The notes: generated by a model from the letters alone, not told the origin. DNA of 64,000 nt from Bradyrhizobium iriomotense (GCF_018129405.1 NZ_JAFCLP010000005.1:186001-250000); one strand, 5' to 3'. Positions 16,957-26,147 are shown, counted from the first letter of the stretch. Numbers and translations: made by a program.

Positions 16957-19809
16957 ATGAGTATTGAAAAGCTTCGCCATCTAAAAAATTCTTGGCAGGG
17001 CAATCGATCTCTTCAGAAGCGCATCAATCAAGCACTCGATGTAATCGGATTCGATGAAAAGTATGTTCAGCTTCATACCGCGGCTGAGCGTCAATCGATC
17101 TATCCTAAAAAAAGCAAGCAGATCAAAGATAATCAATGGGGGATGATGGAGTTCGATTGGCGAGCGATGCGCATCATCGACTCTCCGATACTTCAACGCC
17201 TCCGTTATATTAGGCAGCTCGGCTTCAGTTATCTAACGTATCCCTCGGCCGAGCACTCAAGATTTATTCATTCGTTGGGCATTGGCCACGTTGTAACGAA
17301 GTTTATTGAGGCGATCGACAGAAGGGCGCAAGAGGATTCTCTCCCCGGAGCCGTCAAATACGTCGCGATAAAAGACGTTCCCGGTCTAACGCGCGATCAC
17401 CTCATCCATGCAGCTCTATTGCATGACATTGGACATTTGCCATTCTCCCACGTCTCAGAAAAGGTTCTTAGCAGCCAACCTCACCTTTTCAGGTTCGCAG
17501 GAAAGCGAGTTACAGACATCTCCCTCGACGTAAATCTGGGGTTGGATAGGAATCTCCCGCTGTCGGAGATACTTACCTTAATATTTTTGCTGTCTGAGCG
17601 ATTTGAAAAATTCTACGTCAATTTTGTCTGTGCCGGCGAAGTAAACGCAGAAGAGGCGCTTCTCTCTACTTGCGCTCTAATATCTGGTCTACCCCCGACC
17701 AAAATGTTGACCGGCATTTCCGAACTCATTTCCGGTGCCGTCGATGCAGACAAGGTAGACTACGTCAATCGCGATGCACTGAACTGTGGAATTCCAGTGG
17801 GGGTCGATGTTGCTAGGGTCTTCTTGCGAAGCGGAATTATACGCGCAAGCCGAGAGCAAATTCGTTCGCTGAATCTCAAAGAGTCTCCGGCGACTGAGGA
17901 GTTTCTCTTTGTGATGAACTCTTCCGGTCTCGATACGATTGATGAGATACTTCAAGCGAGAACCGCTCTCTATCAGAGGGTCTATTTTCATGCAGTGACT
18001 CGAACTGCGGAGCGCCTGTTCGGGCGATCGCTAGAAGTCAATGCAAAGCACAGAAATTCCGACCGGAATTTGGTGGATGTTTTGAATCTTTGGACCTACC
18101 GAGATGTGGAGCTGCTGGAGGGGCTGCGGAAATCAAAGCTAGTGAAAGTTAAAAGCTTCATATCGCGCGTAGATTCGAGAACATATCCGAAGAAGGCCTA
18201 TTCGTTTAGTCCTGGCCTCGGCGACCTTAAGGTCCCCATTGACGAAATTATACCCGCGGCAGCGGATCATTCGATCACTGAAGTTCGCAAGCAGGTCAAC
18301 AACACCATTATTGAAGATTATCTGCGGGAAGAGCAGCTTTGGAAGGGCGACGGCGCGATCCTGGAAAGGCAAATAAAAGAAGAAGTTGCAAAGATAGTCG
18401 CGGCTATTATGCGTGCTAACGACCAGGGACTAAAAAAACGATATAGAGATAAAAAGCTGGATTGCTTGATAATCGTGGGAAATGCACACGAAAAACAAAA
18501 ACGGCATAATCCAATAATCTGTCAGAATGATCATCTCGTTACGGTGCGAGATTACACCAACGCGCGCGAACAGCAGGATGCATTTGAGCTGCTCAAGGAG
18601 ATCGGCTTTGTTCTATGTGATGAAGAGTGGCGCGAACTCGTCTTCTTTTCGTCCCGCGTCGTATTTGCGCGCCTCGGCAACAGGATCATAAATATTGGGA
18701 TAGAGACAGCTGCCGATCCGCCAAATGAAGACGTGATAAGGTATATAACGCGATTTCTTCCTGATTATTCGACAGCTTTACTGCGATCTGGTGTTTCTCA
18801 ATCTCAAATTCAACGAGTTCATGCCGCTTTGACGGAGGCGGGCTATTTTGACGACAAGCCGTGGGCGGCGGAACCCGTTTCTCCGTTGGACGATGACTGT
18901 TTGAAGATCGCCGAAAGGCTAGGGCATTTTGAGGGATTTAGATCTTGGCGGATAACCGCCCGATCCGTCGCGGCCTACTTGAGCCAGTTTCCAATGGCCC
19001 TTAGGAAGCCGATGGCGACAGCCTTGTTGAATCTCCAACTGTTCGATCCATCCACAACGATCAACAAATTGGCGCCAGCACTCCGTAAGCTCGGGACGGG
19101 CGCCGACGTTGTGGCCTTCTCTTCTACCAGTGGAACGCAAATCTATAATTGGCTACGGCGTGATTTAAGGGTTGATAAGAACTACCGATTTCAGGCCGAC
19201 ATCAGCGCAGCACTTCTGAATGGAAAGAGCGACGAGCCGCTTGTCTTTGTTGATGACAACGCATCAACAGGTGTTCAAGCGAGGGCTCAATTCCTGAACT
19301 ACTTGGGCGTTCCGCGGTCGAAATGGCCGGTCGAGTGCCAGAACGAAGACAACCTTTATTCATCGCTCTCTGGTCCTGCATTGGCGGCGCTAAGGCAGCG
19401 CGAGGTCTATCTGCTTGTATCTGCAGGGACGGTAAAGGCGGGAAACGCTATAGCGGCATGTGTCCGCACTCACGGGCTCGAGAATTTTAAAGGCCTGAAA
19501 TATGTCGAGAAGCTTAGCGGAGCATACTCGTGGCCCTCGCCTCTGAAGCGTTTTCTAAAGGACGTCGGCAGGTCAGTATACGCATGGAGTCACTACAAAA
19601 AGGTTCCAAGCAAATTAACTGCGGCTCAGAGAGCTCGTAGCGAAGAAAACGCATTTGGCTACGCAAATGCTGGGGGGTTGATCGCGACGCTCCAATCGGT
19701 GCCGACCGGAACAGTCACTGCGCTGTGGTGCCCCGGCGTTTACAATGGTCAACCGTGGATGCCTCTTGTTCTAAGAGAGAACAGATTGAAGGATTTAGTC
19801 GTCGGATAA
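16957..19809 (+). CDS. HD phosphohydrolase fused to a PRTase-CE-like domain
   Basis: A 950-aa protein. The N-terminal half has an HD-type phosphohydrolase core of the SAMHD1/dGTPase-like class: HSRFIHSLGIGH near 98-109, HAALLHDIGHLPFSH with H156-D157, and the distal Asp in DADKVDYVNRD. All expected metal ligands are present. The C-terminal ~200 residues resemble the PRTase-CE family described in prokaryotic conflict systems: PRPP-loop-like VFVDDNASTG with D766-D767, and an end with GYANAGG, a P.GTV.ALW stretch and WMPLVLR. A nucleotide- or PRPP-directed effector is the natural reading. It is co-directional with the STAND-like ATPase and the 171-aa protein. The exact substrate is inferred, not seen. 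Confidence 0.8.
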   Translation: MSIEKLRHLKNSWQGNRSLQKRINQALDVIGFDEKYVQLHTAAERQSIYPKKSKQIKDNQWGMMEFDWRAMRIIDSPILQRLRYIRQLGFSYLTYPSAEHSRFIHSLGIGHVVTKFIEAIDRRAQEDSLPGAVKYVAIKDVPGLTRDHLIHAALLHDIGHLPFSHVSEKVLSSQPHLFRFAGKRVTDISLDVNLGLDRNLPLSEILTLIFLLSERFEKFYVNFVCAGEVNAEEALLSTCALISGLPPTKMLTGISELISGAVDADKVDYVNRDALNCGIPVGVDVARVFLRSGIIRASREQIRSLNLKESPATEEFLFVMNSSGLDTIDEILQARTALYQRVYFHAVTRTAERLFGRSLEVNAKHRNSDRNLVDVLNLWTYRDVELLEGLRKSKLVKVKSFISRVDSRTYPKKAYSFSPGLGDLKVPIDEIIPAAADHSITEVRKQVNNTIIEDYLREEQLWKGDGAILERQIKEEVAKIVAAIMRANDQGLKKRYRDKKLDCLIIVGNAHEKQKRHNPIICQNDHLVTVRDYTNAREQQDAFELLKEIGFVLCDEEWRELVFFSSRVVFARLGNRIINIGIETAADPPNEDVIRYITRFLPDYSTALLRSGVSQSQIQRVHAALTEAGYFDDKPWAAEPVSPLDDDCLKIAERLGHFEGFRSWRITARSVAAYLSQFPMALRKPMATALLNLQLFDPSTTINKLAPALRKLGTGADVVAFSSTSGTQIYNWLRRDLRVDKNYRFQADISAALLNGKSDEPLVFVDDNASTGVQARAQFLNYLGVPRSKWPVECQNEDNLYSSLSGPALAALRQREVYLLVSAGTVKAGNAIAACVRTHGLENFKGLKYVEKLSGAYSWPSPLKRFLKDVGRSVYAWSHYKKVPSKLTAAQRARSEENAFGYANAGGLIATLQSVPTGTVTALWCPGVYNGQPWMPLVLRENRLKDLVVG

Positions 19810-20011
19810 TCATGCTGTCTTTAAGCAGGCGCGCCTCTTCGTTCCGATATTGTATCTGGGTTTCGAGCTTTGCGTCGGAATGGTGGGGCTTCGCTGATAC
19901 CAAAAGGAGAATTCACGCATAAGAGCGTTGCCCTGCCAGTGCCGTGGTCCAAGCTCAACGGTGGGACGCGGCAAAATCAAACTCAAGGCGCGCTAAACCA
20001 GAAAGTGGCTC

Positions 20012-22087
20012 TCAATGCCCGCTCGGTTTGCAAGGATCGGGCAGAGCGCTAACGATATTCTGCGGAAGGGAGGGCGTCTTTTTCAACCTCTCGCAGTATG
20101 GTTCTGCGTCGGCTTCTCGCGACAAAGCGTTATAAGCGACTAGGAAAAGAAAGTCGGTCGCATACGATGGGCCAGACGTTTTCTCTTCTAACTTCAGAAC
20201 AGCTAGTGCCTCATCGATGCGATTTAAACGCAGCAAGAGCTGCCCTTCTAACAGATGCACTTGACGGTAGTTTGGGGCGATAATCAAAAGATGCTCGATG
20301 AATTCATACGCACTTGAGTAGTTCTCAAGTTGGGTTGCAGCCAGCGCGGCATGAAAGGTGGCATCGGCATTGTCAGGATCCGCGAGCGCAACTGTTCGGA
20401 AATCATCGTAAGCCTCGCGGAACCGGCCTTCAAAATAGTGAGCCAGCCCTCTGTTATACTGAATATTCTTATTTGCAGGATTGTGGTCAAGAATTAGGTC
20501 GGATGTTCTAATCACCTCAGCGTTGCGCTTTACTTTTGCGTAAGCGGCCGTGAGCTTGATGGCGACGTCTTCGTTCCAATGCTCTTCCAAAAAAGAAGAT
20601 AAAGCGCCGATTTCGCCCTCGATATCTCCGCGCTTTGAATACGCAATTCCAAGTCCGAGCGACGCGGCCGAATCTCCAGGAGCCAAATCACGTGCTCTTG
20701 TGAGGTTAGGGATCGCATCGTCCACTCTATCGAGCTGCAATTGGTTGAGACCGAGCATTAGATAAGCCAAAGCCGAGTGTGTCAGATCTGCTAAACGCTG
20801 GAATGCATCCAATGCTGTGTCGTATGAATGACTTTGACTGGCGATCAGGCCGAGTTGCTCTAGCGCCCAAGCATCTGTGCCGCAGAGGCTAACAGCCTTT
20901 TGCATGAGAGATTGGGCGTCGGCATTCTGGTTGACCCGCTGTAATGAGCCAGCAAGCCAAATGCGGGCGAACTGCTCGCGTTCTTCTCGAGGTGAGAAGC
21001 CGCATGATTTTGGAGGATCACTGCGGCTTACCAGCGGAAGGAGCCGAAAAGAAAGTCCAAAAACGTCCTTTGAAACAGCTTTCGTTACTTCATTAGACTC
21101 TCTCAGTCGCTGTGCAGCGTCGGGAGCAGTTATCGAATCGAGGGTGGGAAAGAGCCAATTATTGCCAGCTGGTTCGACGGAAGGATCTAGCGCGCCCAGA
21201 TCCCGTATCGCATCATCATATTTTCGTAGAAGAAACAGTGCGTGAGCGCGCTGTTGCAAAGCAAACCAATTGCCAGGGCGAAATTGTAGTATCCGACTTG
21301 CGCACTGTATAGCGCCATCAAAGTCCTGCAGAGCAATTCTCGTCGCGAGCCCCGTCATATTTGCTCTGACTGCCTTACTAACCTCATCCCAGGCTCTGCT
21401 TGATACGCGATCAAGAAACTCATTTGGAAGGAGCTCATTCGCTTTAGCGTAATCATGGTCGGCTAAAGCCAAGGTCGAGTCGGCTATCTTGAGCGAATCG
21501 ACCTCTGCCTGCGTCAAATATCTTTGATCGAAGCTAGACTCGAAGCGATTCCGAATTTCACGAAGAGTGTTGGCTAGCCTTGATGTGTCCGGGTCATCGC
21601 GGCGATGTTCCGCTAAGAAGTCCGTGACGCTCTGGAGCCCCCCAAGATCACCTAATAGCCGACCTTTGCTTGTATATTCTCTGTTGAGTTTGTCCTGCAA
21701 TTCATCGTTAGCGGCCCGCATCTGTTCAAGCAGAACATGTTTTTCTCTAGCCTTCCCGAACTCTTGGATAGCTGCGAAGCCCAACAGCGTCAGCGCGATA
21801 ATCAGACTTAGAATTATAGCTACGGAAAGTTGCCGGATGCGCAACCGCAGCCGGTCCTTTTGTGATAATCGACCGCCGAAGCCGTGTTCGAAGCCGACAT
21901 CAATTGCTAGTTTGGTCGCGCTAAGAGGATCTCGATCGACGCTATCTAGCAGTCTCTTCCAATCCGCCGATTTTTGCCTTCGTTGAACAGAGAACAATGC
22001 GGCGATCGACAACAGTATATAAGCAGCAATCGCTGGGATTGATTGTGCTATTTGCGGAATTATTGAACCCAGTGCATTCCAATTCAT
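20012..22087 (-). CDS. Membrane-anchored TPR repeat protein
   Basis: A 691-aa protein starting MNWNALGS (ATG 22087; 23 upstream codons in frame have no better signals). Two hydrophobic segments, about residues 12-32 and 82-103, anchor it, with a short basic loop between. The rest is helical with tetratricopeptide repeats, for example the DFDGAIQCASRILQFRPGN and ADNADATFHAALAATQLENY-type units. No enzymatic motif is present. It is convergent with the HD-PRTase gene and separated from it by 202 bases. TPR scaffolds of this kind often serve as sensors or adaptors in island-borne systems; here the partner is unknown. Confidence 0.7.
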   Translation of the reverse strand: MNWNALGSIIPQIAQSIPAIAAYILLSIAALFSVQRRQKSADWKRLLDSVDRDPLSATKLAIDVGFEHGFGGRLSQKDRLRLRIRQLSVAIILSLIIALTLLGFAAIQEFGKAREKHVLLEQMRAANDELQDKLNREYTSKGRLLGDLGGLQSVTDFLAEHRRDDPDTSRLANTLREIRNRFESSFDQRYLTQAEVDSLKIADSTLALADHDYAKANELLPNEFLDRVSSRAWDEVSKAVRANMTGLATRIALQDFDGAIQCASRILQFRPGNWFALQQRAHALFLLRKYDDAIRDLGALDPSVEPAGNNWLFPTLDSITAPDAAQRLRESNEVTKAVSKDVFGLSFRLLPLVSRSDPPKSCGFSPREEREQFARIWLAGSLQRVNQNADAQSLMQKAVSLCGTDAWALEQLGLIASQSHSYDTALDAFQRLADLTHSALAYLMLGLNQLQLDRVDDAIPNLTRARDLAPGDSAASLGLGIAYSKRGDIEGEIGALSSFLEEHWNEDVAIKLTAAYAKVKRNAEVIRTSDLILDHNPANKNIQYNRGLAHYFEGRFREAYDDFRTVALADPDNADATFHAALAATQLENYSSAYEFIEHLLIIAPNYRQVHLLEGQLLLRLNRIDEALAVLKLEEKTSGPSYATDFLFLVAYNALSREADAEPYCERLKKTPSLPQNIVSALPDPCKPSGH

Positions 22088-22412
22088 TGAAGCGCCCTTA
22101 GGAGCCTGACAAAGAGTGCAACTAATAAGATAGTGGATTTTGGAGGCTTGCATCAAGTTGGTAGATTGAGCGACATGGGAAAGCGCGTAGCCGATAGCGA
22201 GCGTGGCGTGGGCGCGCCGAGGCCAACCTTTTCTCAGGATGGTGACGAAGCCGAGGGCTTAAGAGAACCCCAGTGTCTCGAAAACTTCGGAGATGACTGC
22301 CCCTTGGCGTGAACTTCACCGTGCCAGTGGCGTGCCGCTCAAACGTCTTGAGGGGCAACCTGCTTCGAAGATGCTGTTTCCACAGGGAGTCTCGCGTTGA
22401 GAGCCTTACTTT

Positions 22413-22507
22413 TTGCCTTAGACGGAGTGCCGATCGTTAAGCCGGCACTCCGATCTGGTTGCTGAGCCAGCGAAAGCTCGCCGGCCTGATGGGCTCCGCG
22501 CGGGTTC
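22413..22507. repeat. 95-bp repeat, copy A
   Basis: This is 92/95 identical to 26053-26147 in the same orientation. It includes a 9-bp perfect stem, GGAGTGCCG paired with CGGCACTCC across a 10-base loop. It ends exactly where similarity to the HTH gene begins (22507), whereas in copy B about 3.6 kb of genes lie between the two. It marks the left side of the decayed mobile unit A. Confidence 0.8.
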
Positions 22508-22664
22508 CGAGTGGAGATCATCTGGTTACGCTCATCAGCATAGCGATGCTGTCTTGATGGCGGTGCTTTCAACGGCCGATCGTGATCAGCTCGTGATGAG
22601 CGCTAGAATCGATGACATCGAGCGGCGGCTACCAAAACTTCTTGAGATAATCCGACGGCGGTGA
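22507..22664 (+). pseudogene. Frameshifted copy of the island HTH gene
   Basis: The sequence matches the 3' half of the intact gene at 29755-30075 (from its base 29917 on) at about 90 per cent by eye, through to the same stop. It lacks the first half, and a one-base loss around 22533 (CTCATCAGC where the intact gene has CTCATCAAGC) breaks the frame. It shows that unit A once carried the same HTH gene as unit B. Confidence 0.8.
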
Positions 22665-22738
22665 GGACTGAAGGCAAGTGCAGACTCGCACTACTGTCTA
22701 TCGAGCGCTCCCGAGTTCGATAGGCGAGTAAGGCCTTG

Positions 22739-22788
22739 CTAGGTTGATGCGGCCCTGAATATCTCATAGCACCGCTAACCTATCTCGG
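22739..22788 (-). pseudogene. C-terminal remnant of a second HNH endonuclease gene
   Basis: About 50 bases align with the last codons and stop region of the HNH gene at 30160-31098. The minus-strand reading RDRLA is shared, then a two-base deletion shifts the frame. The spacing from the HTH pseudogene is similar to that in unit B. Together with the N-terminal remnant at 25694-25741 it brackets the hydrolase-TPR gene. Confidence 0.65.
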
Positions 22789-22819
22789 CTGTAATTCGCG
22801 TTAACTAGTTGTGCTCCAG

Positions 22820-25411
22820 CTATGGCGGGCGCGCCAAGTCGCTCACTAACTGCTTGGCTAAATCCAGACTTTGCTTGATGCTATCTCTGTTAGACGGCGG
22901 TGCGATCGAGCTTGCCAGCTCCGCGCGAGTTAGTAGTTCTACTGCATCCTGTGCTTTCTTCACATCCCGCGTTTTGTCTGCAATCATACGAACGGTTTGG
23001 CCGAGCTCCCAAGTCGAATAGAGCCACCTAACTGAATTTCTCTGAGTGCGCTCGAGCAGCGCGTTCCGAAAAGCATCTTCTGAGAGATTGAACCAGCTTA
23101 CATCATCCCGGCTCTGACCAATGTCACGTAGCACGAGCCCAAGGTTTTGCTGGGCATCGGACCACTGAAGAGGCGCTTGTGAGCGTGTCCAAAGCTCGGT
23201 GGCCGAATTGAAGGCCATGACTGCTCGTTCCAGTAGCGCAACATCTCCCGTTCTTAGACCGAGCTGCCGCAGTGCAAGCCCCCTATTGTTCTGTGCGTCC
23301 GCCCAAAGTATAGGCTGCTCGCTCTTTTTGATAACCTTGTTGGCGAGATCCAAGAGTGTCACGGCCCTGCGCAGGTCATCGGTTCCCTTGTCGCTCTTAT
23401 CCCTGGTGCCCACCAATGTTAAGCATCTACCGAGATTCACAAGCGCGCTTGGTTGACGCTCTGGGGAGCTCCGTTTGATGAGAGTCCCAAATTCGGTAAT
23501 CGCTTCTTCCAATAGGGCGGCGTTGTTATCCCGGCTTCCTAGCGTCATTAGCGCGACGCCAAGATTGTTTTGAGCGTAGGACGAGCCGACTGTGTTTTGT
23601 GGCCATTCCTTCAATGCCCCACGAAGAGCGTCAATTGCTTCAAAATAGCGGGCCGAGCTTCCATCCCTCTCGGCGAGGTCGAGGAGAAGGCCTCCCAGAT
23701 TGACCTGAGTCGCAGCCCATTCCATGGGCTTGGTCTGGCGATCTCTTTCTAGAAGAGCGTCCTTTAATGCTTCGCGAGCCTTCTCCAGATCGGCAGTTGA
23801 ACCAGATTTTCTGGCTAAGAGCCAAAGGGCGGCGCCCATGTCGTTTTTCGCTGCCGACCATTCGGACGGCCATGAGTTGCGAACGTAAGTATCGGTGGCG
23901 TGCTGCATTATGTTGACCAACTCTGACAAAGCGTTGGCGTCACCAAATCGCTGCCCCAATTCGCTCAGAGCGTCTGTTCCTTGCCGAAGATAGATAAAAG
24001 ACGAGGGCGGATCGAAACTAACGAGGTTTGCCGCTTCCAGAAACTTGGCTGAAGCGTTCCTGTAATCTAGTTTCAGCAGATCAATCTTTGCCTCATCCGC
24101 CACCAATCCGGCTTGTTCGCGTGCACGTTCCTTGTCCTGGTCGCGCATTTGCGAGCGCTTTTGACGTAGGACCTCTTGCGCTTCTTCATCTCGGCCGGCT
24201 GCTAACAATTCGCTGGCGTGCCGTCTAGCGGCGGCGACTTGCTGGTGATCATTTCCAGATTGATTCAATTGTGATTGGATCGCTAGATAGTCTCCAGCGA
24301 ATTTCTGGAGGAATGTCGGAATCTCGCTTTCAGAGATGTCAGGTCGCGCGCCAAGTCGAATCAACTGGGTGACTAAAGCAGCTCGAGGCACTCCCTTCTC
24401 CCGTTGTAGCAAGTCGATAAGCTTGTCATTTTGTGCGACTAGTGTTTCCTGTCCGTCCGTCAGACGCCTAATTTCCGGCGTAAAGCTAGGCGGCGGATTG
24501 ATAATGGCTTGGACACCTTTGAAGGCAATAGTGCCTACTGTAGCGATGGTAGCAATCCGTAGCAGCTTCGGAAGAGTGTTCCATGGCTGTTCATGTGAGA
24601 GGACCGGTAAGGGGTAGGAGCTGAATTTCTCTTGATGCGTGGTTACCCGTCGGCTCTCGGAGATGAATGACTTAACTCGAAGGTATAGAAGCGCGGACCT
24701 ATCTATGGGTTTGACGATGCTGATGTGATTTGCGTCGATGGGAATGGGAGGATCGCCAGGTAAACCGGGGTCACTACTGGCCTGATCGACGATCAATCCG
24801 GTTGCGGTCGACTGGGTCTCATAAAAGACGAGATGCCGAAGCGTTTCCTTTCGTTCCTGAGCGAAGCCTCTGTAACCTACGTTAATCGCCCGTAAAGTTG
24901 GATCATTTGCAACCAGCGAGCTAGTGATGAGGGTCGGCCAAGCCAAGAAGCGAATGCGATCGAGGACGTCCGCTTTGTGAGATCCGGTGTGTGGTGTCGC
25001 TATAAAGATAATCTTAGTTATTCTGTCCAACAGCTGCGCGGCATTGGGGCTGCGATTTCTTTGGCTATGCAGGTCAAGAAGAAGTTGCTTGATGAGTAAG
25101 CCTCCAAGGCTGTGACAGATTAAGGCAATCGGACCGTCGCGAAGTGCTGGCTCTGCGAGAATGCATTCACGGATGTTAGCTGCACGATCCTGGAGCGGCA
25201 TAGCTGTGCCTAGCCAATTCGAGGCGGGAGCGGCATAGCTCAAAGTGAAGATAGATAAGCCTTCGACGTCTTCTCCGAGCCAGCGAGGCCAGAACGAATC
25301 GGGGGATTTTCTCTGCCAGGTCTGGTAGGCGTCGCCATCGAGTCCGTGGACAAATATCGCGGTTGCACTAGGGGGAAATCCCCATTCACCAACCCTAATC
25401 AGACGCGACAC
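22820..25411 (-). CDS. Alpha/beta-hydrolase with membrane segment and TPR tail
   Basis: An 863-aa protein. Residues about 10-240 form an alpha/beta-hydrolase fold with AIFVHGLDGD (oxyanion strand), the nucleophile elbow CHSLGGLL and a TPHTGSHK stretch, resembling PGAP1/lipase-type hydrolases. A hydrophobic segment near 285-305 follows, then a helical linker and a long array of TPR-like repeats (for example NNRGLALRQLGLRTGD, QQNLGLVLRDIG). A lipase or esterase effector controlled by a TPR sensor is a plausible reading; hydrolase-TPR fusions occur among bacterial conflict proteins. The gene is bracketed by two remnants of an HNH gene, so it arrived as cargo in mobile unit A. The substrate is unknown. 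Confidence 0.75.
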   Translation of the reverse strand: MSRLIRVGEWGFPPSATAIFVHGLDGDAYQTWQRKSPDSFWPRWLGEDVEGLSIFTLSYAAPASNWLGTAMPLQDRAANIRECILAEPALRDGPIALICHSLGGLLIKQLLLDLHSQRNRSPNAAQLLDRITKIIFIATPHTGSHKADVLDRIRFLAWPTLITSSLVANDPTLRAINVGYRGFAQERKETLRHLVFYETQSTATGLIVDQASSDPGLPGDPPIPIDANHISIVKPIDRSALLYLRVKSFISESRRVTTHQEKFSSYPLPVLSHEQPWNTLPKLLRIATIATVGTIAFKGVQAIINPPPSFTPEIRRLTDGQETLVAQNDKLIDLLQREKGVPRAALVTQLIRLGARPDISESEIPTFLQKFAGDYLAIQSQLNQSGNDHQQVAAARRHASELLAAGRDEEAQEVLRQKRSQMRDQDKERAREQAGLVADEAKIDLLKLDYRNASAKFLEAANLVSFDPPSSFIYLRQGTDALSELGQRFGDANALSELVNIMQHATDTYVRNSWPSEWSAAKNDMGAALWLLARKSGSTADLEKAREALKDALLERDRQTKPMEWAATQVNLGGLLLDLAERDGSSARYFEAIDALRGALKEWPQNTVGSSYAQNNLGVALMTLGSRDNNAALLEEAITEFGTLIKRSSPERQPSALVNLGRCLTLVGTRDKSDKGTDDLRRAVTLLDLANKVIKKSEQPILWADAQNNRGLALRQLGLRTGDVALLERAVMAFNSATELWTRSQAPLQWSDAQQNLGLVLRDIGQSRDDVSWFNLSEDAFRNALLERTQRNSVRWLYSTWELGQTVRMIADKTRDVKKAQDAVELLTRAELASSIAPPSNRDSIKQSLDLAKQLVSDLARPP

Positions 25412-25693
25412 AGCCGCCCCCTAAATTAAATATTCTCCAAATGAATGATACTATCTCTCCGAGCGAGATCGAAAGTCGAGTCCTGAATGTTGAGGAGCAG
25501 AGCAAATAGACGAGCGGGCCGCGGTGATTGGGGCGGAATTGGTGAGAAGCCCTGGATGTATGCTGGGCCCGTGATCGCCTCCTCCATGTCGCTCCTACCG
25601 TGGCCGGCCCCCGGGATCCGGAGCGTCAGCGACCATGTTCGGGCGGGGATCATACGGCTAACCGTCGGACCTGATCCTAACCTTCGGACCTGA
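25412..25693. other. Intergenic upstream of the hydrolase-TPR gene
   Basis: No supported gene. The stretch should hold the promoter of the minus-strand hydrolase gene. A direct repetition of CCTAACCTTCGGACCTGATC-like sequence occurs at about 25668-25695, just at the junction with the HNH remnant, and may relate to how the cargo was inserted. Confidence 0.35.
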
Positions 25694-25741
25694 TCAAAGG
25701 CGATAAATTCGCATCGACTTGTCGAGCGTTGCCGCGTCCAT
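25694..25741 (-). pseudogene. N-terminal remnant of a second HNH endonuclease gene
   Basis: ATG at 25741 (minus strand) reads MDAATLDKSMRIYRL and stops. The intact HNH protein of unit B reads MEAATLDKSIRI at its internal Met. Similarity extends upstream of the ATG to the tRNA-like site at 25912 and stops abruptly at about 25694, where cargo DNA begins. Confidence 0.7.
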
Positions 25742-25933
25742 AGGCGGCCACCGAACAGCAGCTAGGGGCACACCCTGACATAGCTCGTGCTGGGTTCGAA
25801 AGAGGAAGTCTTTGGGCGAACTGTGCCCGTGTGTGCCTGACACAAGAGAATGCTGCACCGGATCAGATAAAGCACTTTATCCCTAAGGGACTAACTCGGC
25901 CCTGCTTCCAACTTCGGAGGGCAGCGGTCTATC
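25742..25933. repeat. Diverged copy of the unit B right end
   Basis: This block aligns with roughly 31087-31289, including shared strings such as GACATAGCTC, GGGTTCGAAAGAG and GTGTGCCTG, and ends in the tRNA-derived core. Identity is clearly lower than in the 95-bp repeat. It is the right end of mobile unit A. Confidence 0.7.
25912..25933. repeat. Internal tRNA-derived attachment-like core
   Basis: Twenty of 22 bases match the anticodon-arm part of tRNA-Arg present at 1394-1415 and 31268-31289; the differences are at 25924 and 25927. After 25933 the similarity to the tRNA gene ends. It is the expected scar of an attachment site trapped between two tandem integrated units. Confidence 0.65.
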
Positions 25934-26052
25934 GTATGCGCCGCTTTCGTGGTCGATCGCAGCCCGCCGGATCGCAGAAGCGTCCTGGACATTAACTTAA
26001 AAGGAGAGTTCTGTGGTAGAGCTTTGGCTACCAGAGCCATGCTCTATCTGAC

Positions 26053-26147
26053 TTGCTTTAGACGGAGTGCCGACCGTTAAGCCGGCACTCCAATCTGGTT
26101 GCTGAGCCAGCGAAAGCTCGCCGGCCTGATGGGCTCCGCGCGGGTTC
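26053..26147. repeat. 95-bp repeat, copy B
   Basis: Second copy of the 22413-22507 repeat (three mismatches), again with the stem GGAGTGCCG / CGGCACTCC (26064-26072 and 26083-26091). It stands about 120 bases before the end of the RepB-like gene and near the left end of mobile unit B. On the plus strand both copies could encode LSQRKLAGLMGSARV, so they may descend from a short coding fragment. Confidence 0.8.
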
